64,000 nucleotides of DNA from a bacterium (lineage in GTDB: Bacteria; Bacillota_I; Bacilli_A; Mycoplasmatales; Mycoplasmoidaceae): NCBI GenBank assembly GCA_017645255.1, contig JAGCPI010000001.1, forward strand, positions 20,680 to 84,679. The letters are read 5' to 3'. Shown here piece by piece: positions 11,364 through 23,692 of the stretch. The notes below the pieces were generated by a model. It was given only the letters and a program-made list of their open reading frames with translations, was not told the DNA's origin and did not search any database. The position numbers were made by a program, and so were the translations under genes. Within the stretch, counting starts at the first letter, position 1. The number at the start of each line of letters is the position of its first letter.

Positions 11364-12797
11364 ATGGAATATTTTGATTTAGACATCAAACCAGTATTAT
11401 TAAGTGATGACACAATTTTAAAAAGCATCATTGAATTAGTAAAGAATGCGATTGAACAATATAAAGACCAAGCATATTTTCAAAATTTGGTAGTTGATTA
11501 TAATAAAAATACTTGCACACTAAAAATTAAAGATGATGGGAGTGGAATTAAACTAAGTGACTTTGTTGAACACTTAGCTAACACGCAAGATTGAATGACG
11601 CATGGTTTACGCAATGCATTAAGCATGTTTGTAGCACACCATATTAACACCATGATTCAAAGTAATTATGGTACTTTTACACCAGTGGTTCAAAACAAGC
11701 AAGGAATTAGTGAACAAATTCCCTCAATCTTTATTGCTTATGAAAAAACACCAACGAGCAATAACAAGTGAGTTAATTTAAAAGATGTAGGTGATAATAA
11801 AAATGAAACGCATGGGACCGCCATTACCTTAAATCCCATTAGTCATGAAATGGTTGCAAAATTAAAATGATGATTCTCCTTTTTGCAATCATGAAAAAAG
11901 GTCATGAAAACTGAATTTGGAATGGTATTAGTTGCTAATCAAGGCACCATTAATAATTTCTTCTTAGATGGAGAAAATATGACTTTTAATGATGGAACTA
12001 ATCATAAAGGTTTACTCAAACTTACTTTTTCTTATGATTGCAATTCAGCTTCTTTTAATCCCGAATTATTTGCTAATGGTAGTCTTGGTGATTATTGAGA
12101 TAAATGCATTAGCACCATTTTAGAACATTTAAGTGATGAAGATAAACCAATGGTTTATGAACAATTATTAAATAATCATGATTCGGCTGAATGATCAAGT
12201 GCTTTAATCAGAAAAGTTGTCATTGAATATTATGCAAGATTGAATCCTAATAAATACTTAGTAGGAGTTTGAAAAAATGAAGATGAAAATTTTGTTAACT
12301 ATGCAAATGATGAAAATAAGGTAATTATTTGAGTAGAAGAACCTAGCGAATTACAAGCACTAAGTGATTGCAAAATTATGAGTGTTAATGAATTTGGCAA
12401 TCGCTATTTATTAAAGCATGCTCCAACTCAATACCCAATTAGCAAGTTAAGTTCAATCCAAAAAGAAAATTGAGAATTTATGAATAAATTTTTAAATTAT
12501 ATAATTGCTAATTATCCAGCCATTAAAGATGCTTTAAATGCAAATGATTTAACTAATTTTAATTTAGCTTTAGTTGACAAATTTGAAGGCCAACCAGTTA
12601 CTTATTTTGCTGCTCAAAATTTGATCTTAATTGATAATCACCTCCTTGATAAACATTATTGATTTGAAAGCATCCTTGATGCAATTGCTGAGGAATTAGC
12701 AAGTTTTGATAATTATGACCAATCTACGGATGTTTTATATAGTGCTTTCATGAATTTCCTTATTTCACAATTAAACAAAACAAGAATGAAAAATTAA
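11364..12797 (+). CDS. GHKL-array paralog D, catalytic Glu retained
   Basis: This is a 477-residue protein (MEYFDLDIKPVLL). It is one of only two array members with a complete N box: ELVKNAI, Glu24 and Asn28. The G1 box is DDGSGI (57-62) and the lid region THGLRNALSMFVA. SNYGTFTPV and IPSIFIAYE follow. Then come FFLDGENMTF and TFSYDCNSA, HDSAEWSSALIRK, ARLNPNKYLVGVW and a C-terminal domain with LALVDKFEG and LILIDNHLL. It is likely an active ATPase. Paralog E follows 51 nt later without a terminator. RBS AAGGAGCAAAC. Confidence 0.87.
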
Positions 12798-12848
12798 ATT
12801 AATTTTCTTAAAAGTTAAAAAGTACTTAAAAAAGAAAGGATAATCAAC

Positions 12849-14276
12849 ATGAAAAATTATGATTTAAATTTGGAATTTTGTCATATTGATGTTTTACCTC
12901 CTACAGAAGAATGTTTATGTTCTTTAATTACAAGTGACGTTACGTGAGTAATTCCTGATCACGCAGTCAAAATGGCTAGCATTCAATACAATCCCAGTGC
13001 TCAAATTTTAAAAATTGTGCACCACAATTTTTCTTTAAAAATATCTGATTTTTCTTTTTACAATTACATTCCTGAAATAGTGATGGTCCCTTTTCAAATA
13101 GCTGTGGCAACTTTAGTTGCTAACAACTATCACTTAACTTTTATTAGTAAGAATGGAGTTTTTAAACCAATTATTAAAGCAAAAGAACTTCATGGGAGCA
13201 AGAATCATGCTTTTATTCAATATGATTCATATCCCAATTACCAATTAACTTTAAGTAATTTCACCGAATTTCAATTAATTACAAAAGAATACCAACTAAT
13301 TTCTAATAATCAAAACAATGATACGACCATCATTGTTTCTCCGGTTGACAAAGATGCTTATGAATATTTACGAGCTCATTACTCGTTTTTAAAACCGTGC
13401 AAAGAAGTATTCTTAGCTGGTAAAGATAAAGTTTTAGTTCCCCTTGACCAAATAGGAGGTATTTTCTTTGAAGGTAGGCTTCTTTTTAACGAAATGCTTG
13501 AATGAACATTAAAACTACTTTATGATTATGAAATCATTGATGAAGATATTGATAGAATTGACAAAATAGAAACTGATATTTCTACTAAAGAAGGAATGTA
13601 CAAGTTAGTTTGTCACGCACTTGCCAATCTAAAAGATGCTGATAAAAATAAAATATTCTCTACTTTTATTACTCATCCAACCTGTGCCGAATGACAAAAT
13701 GATGAAATTCAAATGTTAGTAGCTAAATATTTAACAACTGCTTTTCCTAGTCAATATATTCTTTATAATGAAAAAGAATCACCAAGTGATTATGTTGCAT
13801 TAGCTAGAGCTAATCAACAAACCTTAATTCCCTTAAACCACAATGTGTATAGTGAACTTAGTTCCTTTGATCAAAATATCATTAAATGAGCCCATAGTTT
13901 TTTAGCAAAGAAATATGCTAATAACTTTTTAAATGGCAATTTAAGCATTAGTGAACAAAATAATCTTAATCTCTTAAAAAAATTCTGTAATTATTTTGCT
14001 ACTAGCTATTTTCCACTCAAACAATGAAGTAAACGCAAGCAAATTGAAGGTGTTAAATTTCTAGTCGTTAATGATTACATTAATCATGTTGGAACTTTAT
14101 TAACTGAATGAAATGTTGCCATCATTGATTATTTAAATTTAAAAACAATTGCAAATACATTAAGTGCTGGATGTGAAATAATTGCTCAATTTGAAGAAAG
14201 TAATAATCAAAATCAATTTAAAACAGCATGATTAAAAGCAACTATTGAATTTTTAAGTAAACTTAATTGAAATTAA
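12849..14276 (+). CDS. GHKL-array paralog E, ATP site lost
   Basis: This is a 475-residue protein (MKNYDLNLEF). The N box reads SLITSDV and the G1 position is VHHNFSL, so the ATP site is gone, but the fold landmarks stay: KISDF, AVATLVANNYHLTF, SKNGVFKPI and a C-terminal SKLNW-type helix. It is preceded by AAAGAAAGGA and lies 51 nt after paralog D, probably co-transcribed. The absence of stops over 1.4 kb argues that the degenerate copy is still under selection rather than a dead pseudogene. Confidence 0.8.
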
Positions 14277-14424
14277 ATTCTAATTGATTATGCACCACAC
14301 TAATTCTTTTCTTAGCAAAAAAATGACTGCTTTTTTCATTTATTGTTAAAAAAACACCCAGGTTTAAAAATCGAGTTATAATAAGTGGCACCATCAAAAC
14401 CACCTTAAAGAAAGAAGACAAAAA

Positions 14425-15939
14425 ATGGAATATTTTGACTTAAATATTAGTCCAATTACCTTAAAAAATGAAGTAGTTGATAAAGCAATTAATGACTTAA
14501 TTATTTACTTAATTAATCAATCAACCAATCAATCTTACTTTAAAAATCTAACCATTGACTATGGCAAGAATAGTAAGGTATTTACGATTAATGACAATAA
14601 GTTTGCCATTAATTTGCTTGCTTTTATCCAACAATTTAATTATCAAACAACTGAAATAAAAACTAATTTAACTAGTGCAATTAGCATTTTAGTTGCTAAT
14701 CAAATCAAGATTAGTTTCAAAAGTAGCAATGGTGTTTTTTATCCCATTATTCGCAATAAAGACATCACAAGTGTTCAAATTCCAAGTATTTTTATTGCTT
14801 ATGAAAAGTTAAGCAGCAAAGAAAATACCAGTTCTTTAGCATCTAACAAAACAGTAATCACCTTAAATCCTGTTGATTATTCAATAGTTGATGAACTTAA
14901 ATCTAATTTCTCATTTTTGTATTCCTGAACTAAGATTCTTCAAACAAAATATGGAATGGTTCTAATTGGAAGCAATCAAACTAACAACTTCTTTTTGAAT
15001 GGAAAAAAAGTTGTGATTCATAATTCTAATGAAAATGATGATAAGCATCACATGCCACTTAATATGATGCATTTTGTTTTTTCTTATGATTGCAATCAAA
15101 ATGCATTTAACTTGCCAATCTTTATTAATAAATATGAACCAAGCCAAGACGAATATGAATGTATTAATAAGATTCTAGAAAATTTAAATGATGTCGATAA
15201 AGAAGCAGTTTTTTCTAAAATAATTAATGATGATCAATCATATGAATGAAATAATCAATTAATTAAAACCACCATTATTGAATATTTAACCAAATTAAAA
15301 TCTAAAACCTACGTAATTGGCCAAAAAAATTCCCAACAAGCTGCCTATGAAGCATTTGCTAAAAAAGTTAACATCCATATTATTTGAATTAGCGATGATG
15401 ATGAATACAGAATATTGCATTATGACAAAAACATCCCAACTCTTAACGATTTTGAAGAAAAATATGGCCAAGATAATATTGATGTAGATAAACTAAAATT
15501 TATTGATCCAAATGATTTAAATAAATATGAAAAAGCAACTTTCCAAGTAATCAAGCGATTTTTAGATACTTTTATTGAACGTTTTATTGATTGAATGGAA
15601 GAAATGCATGATGGAGATGACGAATGATATGAAGAAGATCATATGGACCTTAATGATCTTAAAAATCTAAAGATTGTTGAAGGTTTACCATCTCCTAATT
15701 CTTGATATGATAATGGGAAAAGAATTGGTCTTCTTCAACGAACTGATCTTACTTCCTTATCGTGATGGTAATTATTTGAAGAAGTACGTGGTATAGTTCT
15801 AGCAGGTACCGAAGGCATTATTGATTGTGAATTTGATGACTTATGAAATGACACGATGGCACAAGAAATAGTAAACTGTTATGATAATCACCACGATAAA
15901 AAAAGCATTAAAACTACTAAATTAAAAGCAAAGAAATAA
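14425..15939 (+). CDS. GHKL-array paralog F, degenerate ATP site
   Basis: This is a 504-residue protein (MEYFDLNISPITL). The N box has Asp24 and Tyr28 (DLIIY). The G1 box keeps Asp57 but loses both Gly (NDNKFAI). The rest matches the family: NLTSAISILVANQI, SSNGVFYPI, IPSIFIAYE, NNFFLNGKKV, FVFSYDCNQN, QSYEWNNQLIK. The C-terminal part has an acidic stretch (MEEMHDGDDEWYEED) and a Lys-rich tail. It has its own RBS (AAAGAAAGAAG). It is followed by 400 nt without genes. Confidence 0.82.
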
Positions 15940-16281
15940 ATTAATTATCTGACAAAAAATAATTTTCTTAGCGACATTGATGCTTACCTATCCCCTTGCT
16001 TTAAAGTTGCTGAAACTAAGACAAAAGCATTTTTAAATTAAGGTGAATTATAATTTATTGTATGGTAAAAACGTAGTTTTACCTCGATGCTAATTATTAA
16101 CCACCAATTAATTATTTTTCACACATGCTTATTAATTAGCATTTAAATTTCTTCTTTTTGATGCTTTTTCTTTTTAAATTCCAATCTTTATAATCCATCA
16201 TAATTATTAGTAATTAGTTTAAAAGCATTAACGTATGAATGCTTTTCACTAAACAATAATTAAATAAATATTAAGTAAACG
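15940..16281 (+). other. Non-coding gap between paralogs F and G
   Basis: No gene is seen. It has a hairpin at 16219-16245 (AAAAGCATT / AATGCTTTT) and a smaller one near 16062-16081 (GGTAAAA / TTTTACC). Neither has a good T run. Confidence 0.5.
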
Positions 16282-16341
16282 AAAGGAAACATAATTTATT
16301 TTTGATTGTGATTTTTTCACATTCAAAATAAATAAAGAAAT
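16282..16341 (+). promoter_or_regulatory. Hairpin between Shine-Dalgarno and start codon of paralog G
   Basis: A good Shine-Dalgarno (AAAGGAAA, 16282-16289) lies over 50 nt before the ATG at 16342. Between them 16294-16310 pairs with 16318-16333: about 15 bp with one mismatch and one bulge, loop ATTTTTT. With the stem formed, the two sites are about 13 nt apart. Unfolded, only a weak AAAGAA is near the ATG. This could be a translational control element. Confidence 0.45.
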
Positions 16342-17808
16342 ATGCAAAATATTGATTTAAACATTTGCCTAAGTTATTTTACTAACGCAGATGAATACGA
16401 TATCATAGATGCAATTAGTGCACTTATTAAGAATGAATGAGTAAAACCTACTCCATTTAATAATAAAAAACAAATCACCATTAAATATGATTCTGCCATT
16501 CAAACTTTAAAAATTTGCAATAAGTCATGGACAATTAAAGCAAGTGATTTTATGCAAACTACCTTTATTAAACCTAATAGTCTTGTCTTATTAAGTGGAA
16601 TTATTAAATTGATGAAAAATAATTATCAATTAGAATTTAGAAGTAAATTTGGTAAATTCACTCCTTTTATTGCTCAAAAACAAGGCCTTGAAAACGCTGT
16701 ACCATCATTACACGTTAATGTTGAAGAACCATCAACTTCCCCATCTAATTGAACTGAATTAAAAAATGATTTTAATGAAAATGAAACAATAAATAATGAT
16801 GATGGAACTATTATCACTATTTGTCCAGTTAATGAAGAAATCATTGCTTTTTTAAAATACCATTTTTCATTTACCCAAGATTGAGATGAAGTACTTGATG
16901 CAAATGGTGATTATTTGCTAATTGATAAGTCTGATAAACCAAATAAAATTTTTGTTGATGGAATTGCTAAAGAATTCACTTTAGATGTTAATCCTCCACT
17001 TTTATACAGTTATGATCTAAACTCTAGTTTTCTAAATAAAGTTCGCGGAGATCATAGTGATGATTGATATAATCAACGAGCAATTTGCACTGTACTTTAC
17101 AATCTTAGTGATGAAGACAAGAAGCAAATTTATCCAATCATTTTAAACAATGAAAATTGTTACGAATGAACTTTACCAGAAGTACAACGAATTGTCGTTG
17201 AATTTTTAAGTAAACAAGCACCTGATAAGTACGCAATTTGCGAAGAAGATCATGATCCAGCTATCGATGTCATTGAATTAGTAAGAGAAACTGGAAGAAC
17301 ACTTGTTCCAGTTGCTGATGATATTTATAAGAAATTGAGCACACATGTAAAAAGTGTTTATGCTGTGATGCAAGAAGAACTTGTTAGCAAATATAGTAAA
17401 CCGGGTTTAACAAATGAAGATTTAAGTCCAAGCGAACAAAAAAATCTTCAATTACTAAAAGAATTTTTAATTTACTTTGCTAATCACTTTGATGAATTAA
17501 GAAAATGATTAAGTCATTACGAATTAGACCAAATCCCACTTGAAATTGTTGATGACTTACCTGAACATTGAGGAACTTACAGCATTGAATTGCGAAAATT
17601 AATCATTGATCGTAGTGTTCTAAGTGACACTGGTAAAACATTTAATTGTGCTAGTCTTGCCGTTAGACGTGGTTTTTCATTTGGACTAGATGATTATGAC
17701 TTTACTAATCTTTGACAAGACGCCACCATTAACTTTTTTGCTACTTTAAAATGCAACAAGTGTAATTGCCAAGCAGACCATGAATGCCAAGCAAAAGATA
17801 ATGAATAA
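16342..17808 (+). CDS. GHKL-array paralog G, ATP site lost, Cys-rich tail
   Basis: This is a 488-residue protein (MQNIDLNICLSYF). The N box is ALIKNEW and the G1 position CNKSWTI, so no ATP site is expected. Landmarks are SKFGKFTPFIAQKQGL, KIFVDGIAKEF, LLYSYDLNS, DEDKKQIYPIILNNENCYEW, EIVDDLPEHWGTY and LIIDRSVL. The last 16 residues are Cys-rich (CNKCNCQADHEC), unlike other members, and may bind metal. Paralog H starts 16 nt after the stop, so they share a transcript. The leader hairpin is described separately. Confidence 0.82.
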
Positions 17809-17824
17809 AAGTAAGGAGAAGAAA

Positions 17825-19291
17825 ATGGAATATTTTGATTTAAATTTACGTCCTGTTTTATTAAGTTACAAAGACCACATTCAAAGTGTATGTAATTTAA
17901 TTAATAATGCTATTAGACAATATCATTATCAAGAATATGCAACTAAACTAATCGTTGATTATGATGAAGCCACATCAACTCTTAGAATTAAAGACCAAGG
18001 AACAGGCATTAAATTAAGTGACTTTGTGCAAAAAGAAGATGCTAGTCAAGATTGATTTTCTACTGGTTTAAGAACTACAATTAGTGGTTTATTAGCAAAC
18101 CAAATTAATATTACTTTTAAGAGTAATTTTGGTACTTTTACGCCTGTAATTCGCAATAAAGAAGGACTAACAGAAAAAATTGCTTCCATCTTTCTTGCTT
18201 ATGAACCACGAGGTGCCAGAGTAAATCAATGAATTGATCTTAAATTTATTGATGCTGAAGATATTGCAAATAGTAATCATGGTACTGAAATTACCATCAG
18301 CCCAGTAGATGCTAGATTTGTTGCTAATTTAAAATATCATTTTTCTTTCTTGTTACCATGATCAGAAACAATTGAAACCCAATATGGTACTTTATTAATT
18401 AATAACCAATATGTTAATGATGTTTTTGTTGACGGCGAAAATATTACTTATAGTCAACAACCTGAACCAACTGCCGAAGACCAATCCCAACTAAGTTTTT
18501 CATATGATATTGACACAATGGCATTTGATAAAGAATTAATTGGTGATCGTTATAATGAACCAGAACGTTATGTGTTTAAATGCATCCGCAAGATTTATGA
18601 AGAACTTAATGATGAACAAAAAGAATTTGTTTTCACAACTTTATTAAATGACCACTTATCCATTGAATGAGACAACAAGTTAATCCGTGATTACATCATT
18701 AAATTCTTTGCTAAAACTAATCCAGATCAATATTTAATTGGTACGTGAGATGGTGAAAATGCTAATTTTGTTGAATTTGCTAAGAAAGCAAACAAAGAAA
18801 TCATTTGGGTAAAAGATGATGATGAATGTGATAAAGTTAGCAACTATGGAATTGAAAGAGTTGACGAATTTGGTTTAAAATATGCTGAACAAAATTACAC
18901 CAATTTTGTTAATATTAATCAATTAACAGCCAAAGAAAGAACCAATTGAGAAGCATTGCAATCATTCTTAACATACTTTGTTAAATCTAACAAAGAAATC
19001 CAAAGTCAATTAGCAAAGAATGATTTAGACTACTACAACATTAAGATTGTTGAAAATTTGCCAACCATTAAGAGTTTCTATTTATTTAATGAAGACACCG
19101 GAGTCATTGATCGCAGAATTTTAAGTTATAAATTTTCAGCTCTACTAAAAGGATGTGCAGAAATTGTATTTATTCCTACTGGTGACATTACCTGAGATGA
19201 CTTCAATCGAATCTGACTTGATAGCATTGCTAACTATATCATTGCTTGCAAAGAAGAAAACTCCAAAGCAAATAAATTTAATAAGAATTAA
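17825..19291 (+). CDS. GHKL-array paralog H
   Basis: This is a 488-residue protein (MEYFDLNLRPVLL). I chose this ATG over an in-frame one at 17780, which lies inside paralog G, because AAGGAGAAGAAA directly precedes it and the start matches its siblings. The G1 box is DQGTGI (57-62), glycine-rich STGLRTTISGLLANQI and SNFGTFTPV; the N box is NLINNAI with Asn24 for the catalytic Glu. The C-terminal domain has KIVENLPTIKSFY and GVIDRRIL. It is the end of the G-H unit, with a 13-bp terminator 30 nt after the stop. Confidence 0.87.
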
Positions 19292-19321
19292 TCTTTTTAA
19301 AATTTAACTTTTATTATCACG

Positions 19322-19359
19322 AAAATAATGAAGAAAAAAATCTTCATTATTTTTATTTC
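19322..19359 (+). terminator. Terminator after paralogs G-H
   Basis: A perfect 13-bp stem AAAATAATGAAGA / TCTTCATTATTTT with an A6 loop is followed by a T-rich tail. Confidence 0.85.
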
Positions 19360-19412
19360 CTTCAATAACTTTCATTGCTTTTGCTAAAATCAATCATGAT
19401 GAAACAATAATT

Positions 19413-19924
19413 ATGAATGGAATCGAACAAACTAACTGAACTAATTTATTAACCTATGATTATTCATCGATTAATAGCCACGCAATAACTGGTAATCATG
19501 CAAGTTACACTCAACTTCATTTTTGTATCGAAGAAAATGAAACGAAAATTGATTTGGATCATGATGAAGATAAAATAAATTGTCCTGGTAAAAAACAATT
19601 AATTTGTCATTTGCTTTCTCACTTTTATGAAGTAAAGCCATGAAGTGAAATGGATGGTATTACTTGGATGTTTTATCCTAAAAATATGGTTTAGAATTTA
19701 TTAAGTGTCTTAATTCTAATCAAGTTAGTAAAATTAAACTTAATTTCGTTTATCCCATTTGATTAGTTAAAGTGAATATTACGTTGAAAACTCATGCTAG
19801 TTGTAAAGATCTACTTAAAAAAATTATTAAATTATTAAATGAATATAACATTTTCTTTAATGATTGTTATTTTGTGCTTAAAAAAGCATGAAGACTGCAA
19901 TTAATATTTAGCAATAATTATTAA
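19413..19924 (+). pseudogene. Frameshifted gene with the shared C-terminal module
   Basis: Reading from the ATG at 19413 gives 93 residues (MNGIEQTNWTNLLTYDYSS...) to a TAG at 19692. Adding one A to the A5 run at 19680-19684 continues the frame as KKYGLEFIKCLNSNQVSKI and on to a TAA at 19922. The downstream part (KKIIKLLNEYNIFFNDCYFVL) resembles the ends of the proteins at 5168, 21899 and 25399. So this is a single gene of about 170 residues broken in a homopolymer. It could be a dead copy, a phase-variable gene or a sequencing error. No clear RBS is seen. Confidence 0.6.
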
Positions 19925-19942
19925 TAACATAAAGGAGTAAAT

Positions 19943-20233
19943 ATGGGAAGAAGAAAATCACCTTTATTTAAAACTATCATGACCATTACTGATGTAGTAA
20001 GTACAATTCACCACAAAATAAATAATATTCCAGTTACTACCAGTCCAAAACGGGGTACGTTTTTATATGATCTAAAGCAAGCACAAAAGCATGAGTTGCG
20101 AAGAAAGCGTTTAATGCAAGAAGAAGAACTAAAAGAACAACGCTTTCAATTAAAAATGGCTAAAAAGCAAGCTAAGTTAGAACAAGAAAGACAAAAACTA
20201 GCTAAACAACAAAATAAGAAAGTAAATAATTAA
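19943..20233 (+). CDS. Small basic coiled-coil protein inside the GHKL array
   Basis: This is a 96-residue protein starting MGRRKSPLFKTIM, with AAAGGAG 7 nt before the ATG. The C-terminal half (from about residue 45) is a long charged helix rich in Lys, Gln and Glu, predicted by eye as a coiled coil. The protein has no Trp or Cys. Paralog I begins 40 nt later, so they are probably co-transcribed. Function unknown; high charge would suit nucleic-acid or protein binding. Confidence 0.7.
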   Translation: MGRRKSPLFKTIMTITDVVSTIHHKINNIPVTTSPKRGTFLYDLKQAQKHELRRKRLMQEEELKEQRFQLKMAKKQAKLEQERQKLAKQQNKKVNN

Positions 20234-20273
20234 TTACTTATTTACAAAGTAGAAGAGAAAGGATTAAATAACA

Positions 20274-21743
20274 ATGGAATATATTGATTTAAACTTAAAG
20301 AATTATCCTAATAGCATCGATAAATCACTCCCAGCGGGATTATATGATTTAATTAGTTATGCAATTTTATTAAATTATGCTCCCAACAAATATGATGATT
20401 TAGATTTGAGTTATGATGAAAACAACCAAACTTTAAAAATTACTACTCATCGCGGAGTAATTGGTGCGAAGAACTTTTTGTATAATGATGAATGATATGC
20501 GAATTGATTGCTTCGCAACGCTATTAGTTTATTTTCATTCAATGATGTAAGTCTTACTTTTACTAGTAGTGAAGGGATTTTTAAAGTAATCGTAAGAGAT
20601 AAGCAAGATTTACAAGAAACTATTCCCAGCATTTTTATTAGTAAAGAACCAGTAGTTACAACTGCGAATTGAATCCCATTAAAAGACTTTGATGAACAAA
20701 TTGCTGATCATGATTTAACTACCAGTGGAACAACCATTTTAGTTCATCCCATTAGTTTGCTTGATCTGCAAGAAATTAAAGATAGTTTTAGTTTCTTAAA
20801 ATCATACCAAACTGTTGTTAACACTTTAAACAATAAATTATTAGTTCCTAAACCTAATAACCTTTCATTTATTTATTTAAATGGAGCACGTCAACAAAAA
20901 TACGAAGTGCAAAATCAAAATTTAAATAGCATTCACTTAATTTATGGCTATGATTTTGATTTGCACCAAAAATACTTGAATCACACCGAAAATGATTTTC
21001 AATCATTAGGTGACATTATGAGTGCAGTGTTAAGTGAATTAAACGAAACCCAACAACGCACTTACTTTCCAGCTATTTTCAATAATTCTCAATCTTATGA
21101 ATGATTAGCAAGTAGTGTACAAATTATTGTGACCTTAGCCATGAATAAATTTAATCCGCACCAATACTTAATTTATCATGAAGGTTATGAATACCGCAAC
21201 TTTTGAGATATTGCCAAAAAAGCTGGTAAGATTTTAGTCAAAGTCAAAGATAAAGCTTTTGATTATTTACAAGGTGAAGGGGTAACAACTTTATATAGTT
21301 TTGTGCAAAACTACATGAACTTTCAATATCCTCCTTCCAAAAATGAAGCCCGCAATTTAAACTTTGAAGAACGAACTAATCTAAAAATCTTAGCTAATTT
21401 TGTTGATAATTTTGTTAATGATTATCCCGAACTAAAAGAAACCTGAAAGAAACTAGAATTAAATAGGTTATATTTCGCGGTTTTTAGTGACTATCCTAAT
21501 CCTTATGGCACTTATTGGAAAGAATATAAGATTGCCATTATTGTTCGCAAGAATTTAATTAACATGGCAGACTTATTAATTGCTGGTAAAGAAATTGTTT
21601 ACCAAACATGTAATTTAAATCCTGACCAATTTAATAATAAGTGACTTGAAGCAACAATTAATTACTTTGTTAATAAATGTAATGACATGAAAAATGAACT
21701 TAAAAATAACAAAAAGGTTGTGCAAGAAAAGAAGCCTTCATAA
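20274..21743 (+). CDS. GHKL-array paralog I, ATP site lost
   Basis: This is a 489-residue protein (MEYIDLNLKNYPNSI). The N box is DLISYAI (Tyr for Asn) and the G1 box is replaced by THRGVIG. Kept are LLRNAISLF, SSEGIFKVI, IPSIFISKEP, FIYLNGARQ, LIYGYDFDLH, NSQSYEWLASSVQI and a C-terminal YGTYWKEYKIAIIVRKNL. RBS AGAAAGGA. It follows the 96-residue gene and is closed by a terminator at 21767-21800. Confidence 0.82.
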
Positions 21744-21766
21744 TTTAACTAATTAACTTTAAAACA

Positions 21767-21800
21767 AAATAAATGGCTCGCTAAAGTCATTTATTTTTTT
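21767..21800 (+). terminator. Terminator after paralog I
   Basis: A 12-bp stem with one mismatch (AAATAAATGGCT / AGTCATTTATTT) is followed by a run of T. Confidence 0.8.
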
Positions 21801-21898
21801 ATTGCTTCTATCTGGAATGATTGATTTACATCGGCTAATATTTTTCTTCTTCATGTTTTAAAGCAAAATATAATTTAAAAATAATTCAGACAAGTACT

Positions 21899-23671
21899 AT
21901 GGAAGAAAAGAAATTATTAAAAAATTTAATCGATTTAATTAGTTGAATGGTTAATTGAACTAAAGTTAGCATTAACCAAACCGGGATTAACTTAAATTTT
22001 GATGAAGACCAAAAATTATTAACTTTAATTATTAACAATCAAGCATTAATTTCCAATGAACTAAAATTATTTACTTTAACTATTGACAATAGTAAAGTAA
22101 TTAGTGACCACGAAATTATTACGGAATTATTTGCAAGTTTACTTGCATTTAACTTAAATGTCAAATTAACCATTAACAAAAAACAATACTGATTTAGTTT
22201 AGATAGCAATAATAACTTAGGTTACAGTGTAAGCAATGATCAAACACTAGAACTTAATAACGAAAGTATCATTCTTAAATTAAGTACGATTGATTATGAA
22301 ATTTATGGTGACTTAAAAACTAATTTTGCTATTTTTACTAATTACCAATATATCTTTAATACTAATGATGGAAATGTGCTTTTAGCGAATGATAATAAGC
22401 AAAATGCGATTTATTTTCACCAAATTAAATTACCAACTTTGAATTTAAGTAATGATAAACAACTTTTATTTAGTTATAACTTAACTTTATTAAATGACAA
22501 TTTATCTAATAATAAAATCATCAATAGCATTAGTGTTTTAAGTAATTCAATTAATCAATGATTTAAGATTGATAAATTAATTGCTAATTTCTTAAACAAC
22601 ATTAATGATGATTGCAAATTCAATGTGTATGAAGAAATTGTGCGTCATATACAATGTTATGAATGAAGTATTCATGCCATTAAATTACAAGTCATTCCTT
22701 TTTATAATCTTGCAACTAAAAGCGACTATTTCATTATTTGTTGTCCTAGTGATAATAACGAATTATTTAAGAGTTGAGTCGATTTAAAAACCCATGCTCT
22801 TATTGAATTAACACCAACTGATTATGAAATGCTTAAAAATAAGCATGTTTGCACTTTAAGCATATTTGCGAATAATTATCTAGCAAAAAACTATCACTAT
22901 GAAGTAGCAATTGATGAACTTAGTGCAATTGCTAATGCCAACTGCCATTGAATTAAACAAATTCTCGATGAATGATTAAATAATAATGAAGCATTTAAAT
23001 CGTTGTTAAATGATTTAAATATTAATGAAATTCCAATTGTTATTATTAATGAATTACCATTAGCATGCACTTGAATTGATAGTACTAAACAGTTATGGAT
23101 TAATAAAACAGTTTTAGAAGATCAAACTGATTTATTACACGAAGTAGCAACCGCATTTATTTACTTATTTAACCAATATCATTTAGACTTAACAAATTGA
23201 ATTAATAGTTTAATCACTTCCCAATGTTTATTAAGTGCAACTGATATTGAATCATCAGTTGATAGCAATCCTATAAATAGTTGTAATGAAGAACCAACTT
23301 CATCATTAATTAAAATGAGTTTTTGTTTACCACTTACTGAATTAAAATGAAGAGGTTACATTCCAGTTAAATACGTATTAAACAATCAAGAATATCAACT
23401 GGAAAGTTTTAAAGACATTTATGTTGATACTTGTGAATATTGTTTAAATCTTGATTCAGCAAAATTATTTCAATTCTTTAATGATAATCATCTTCAATTT
23501 AATACGACGGGAAATGACTTAACTAGAAGCAGGCAAATTCCTGGTACTAATTACTTCATTGAAACTAATTTAAGTGGAAAAGATATCTTGATGTGAACTA
23601 AAAAGTTATTAGTATTTTTTAGCATTGATTTAAATAATGTTTATTATTTAATAATGAAGAAAAATAAATAA
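21899..23671 (+). CDS. GHKL-array paralog J fused to the shared C-terminal module
   Basis: This is a 590-residue protein starting MEEKKLLKNLIDLISW. The N-terminal ATPase part is strongly reduced, with no G1 box. The middle and C-terminal regions align with the family: AIYFHQIKLP, LLFSYNLTLLN, CYEWSIHAIKLQV, VIINELPLACTWID, WINKTVL and DLLHEVATAF. After the usual end an extra 110 or so residues follow (VKYVLNNQEYQLESF to TKKLLVFFSIDLNNVYYLI). This extension is shared with the proteins at 5168 and 25399. TGA is used for nearly every Trp. No clear RBS precedes the ATG. It ends in a strong terminator. Confidence 0.8.
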
Positions 23672-23692
23672 TCATTAATACAACCTATAAAA

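Noticed and set aside
17780..17824. Upstream in-frame ATG extending paralog H by 15 residues
   Set aside because: It lies inside the end of paralog G, has no RBS and would break the MEYFDLN start shared by the family; AAGGAG fits the ATG at 17825.
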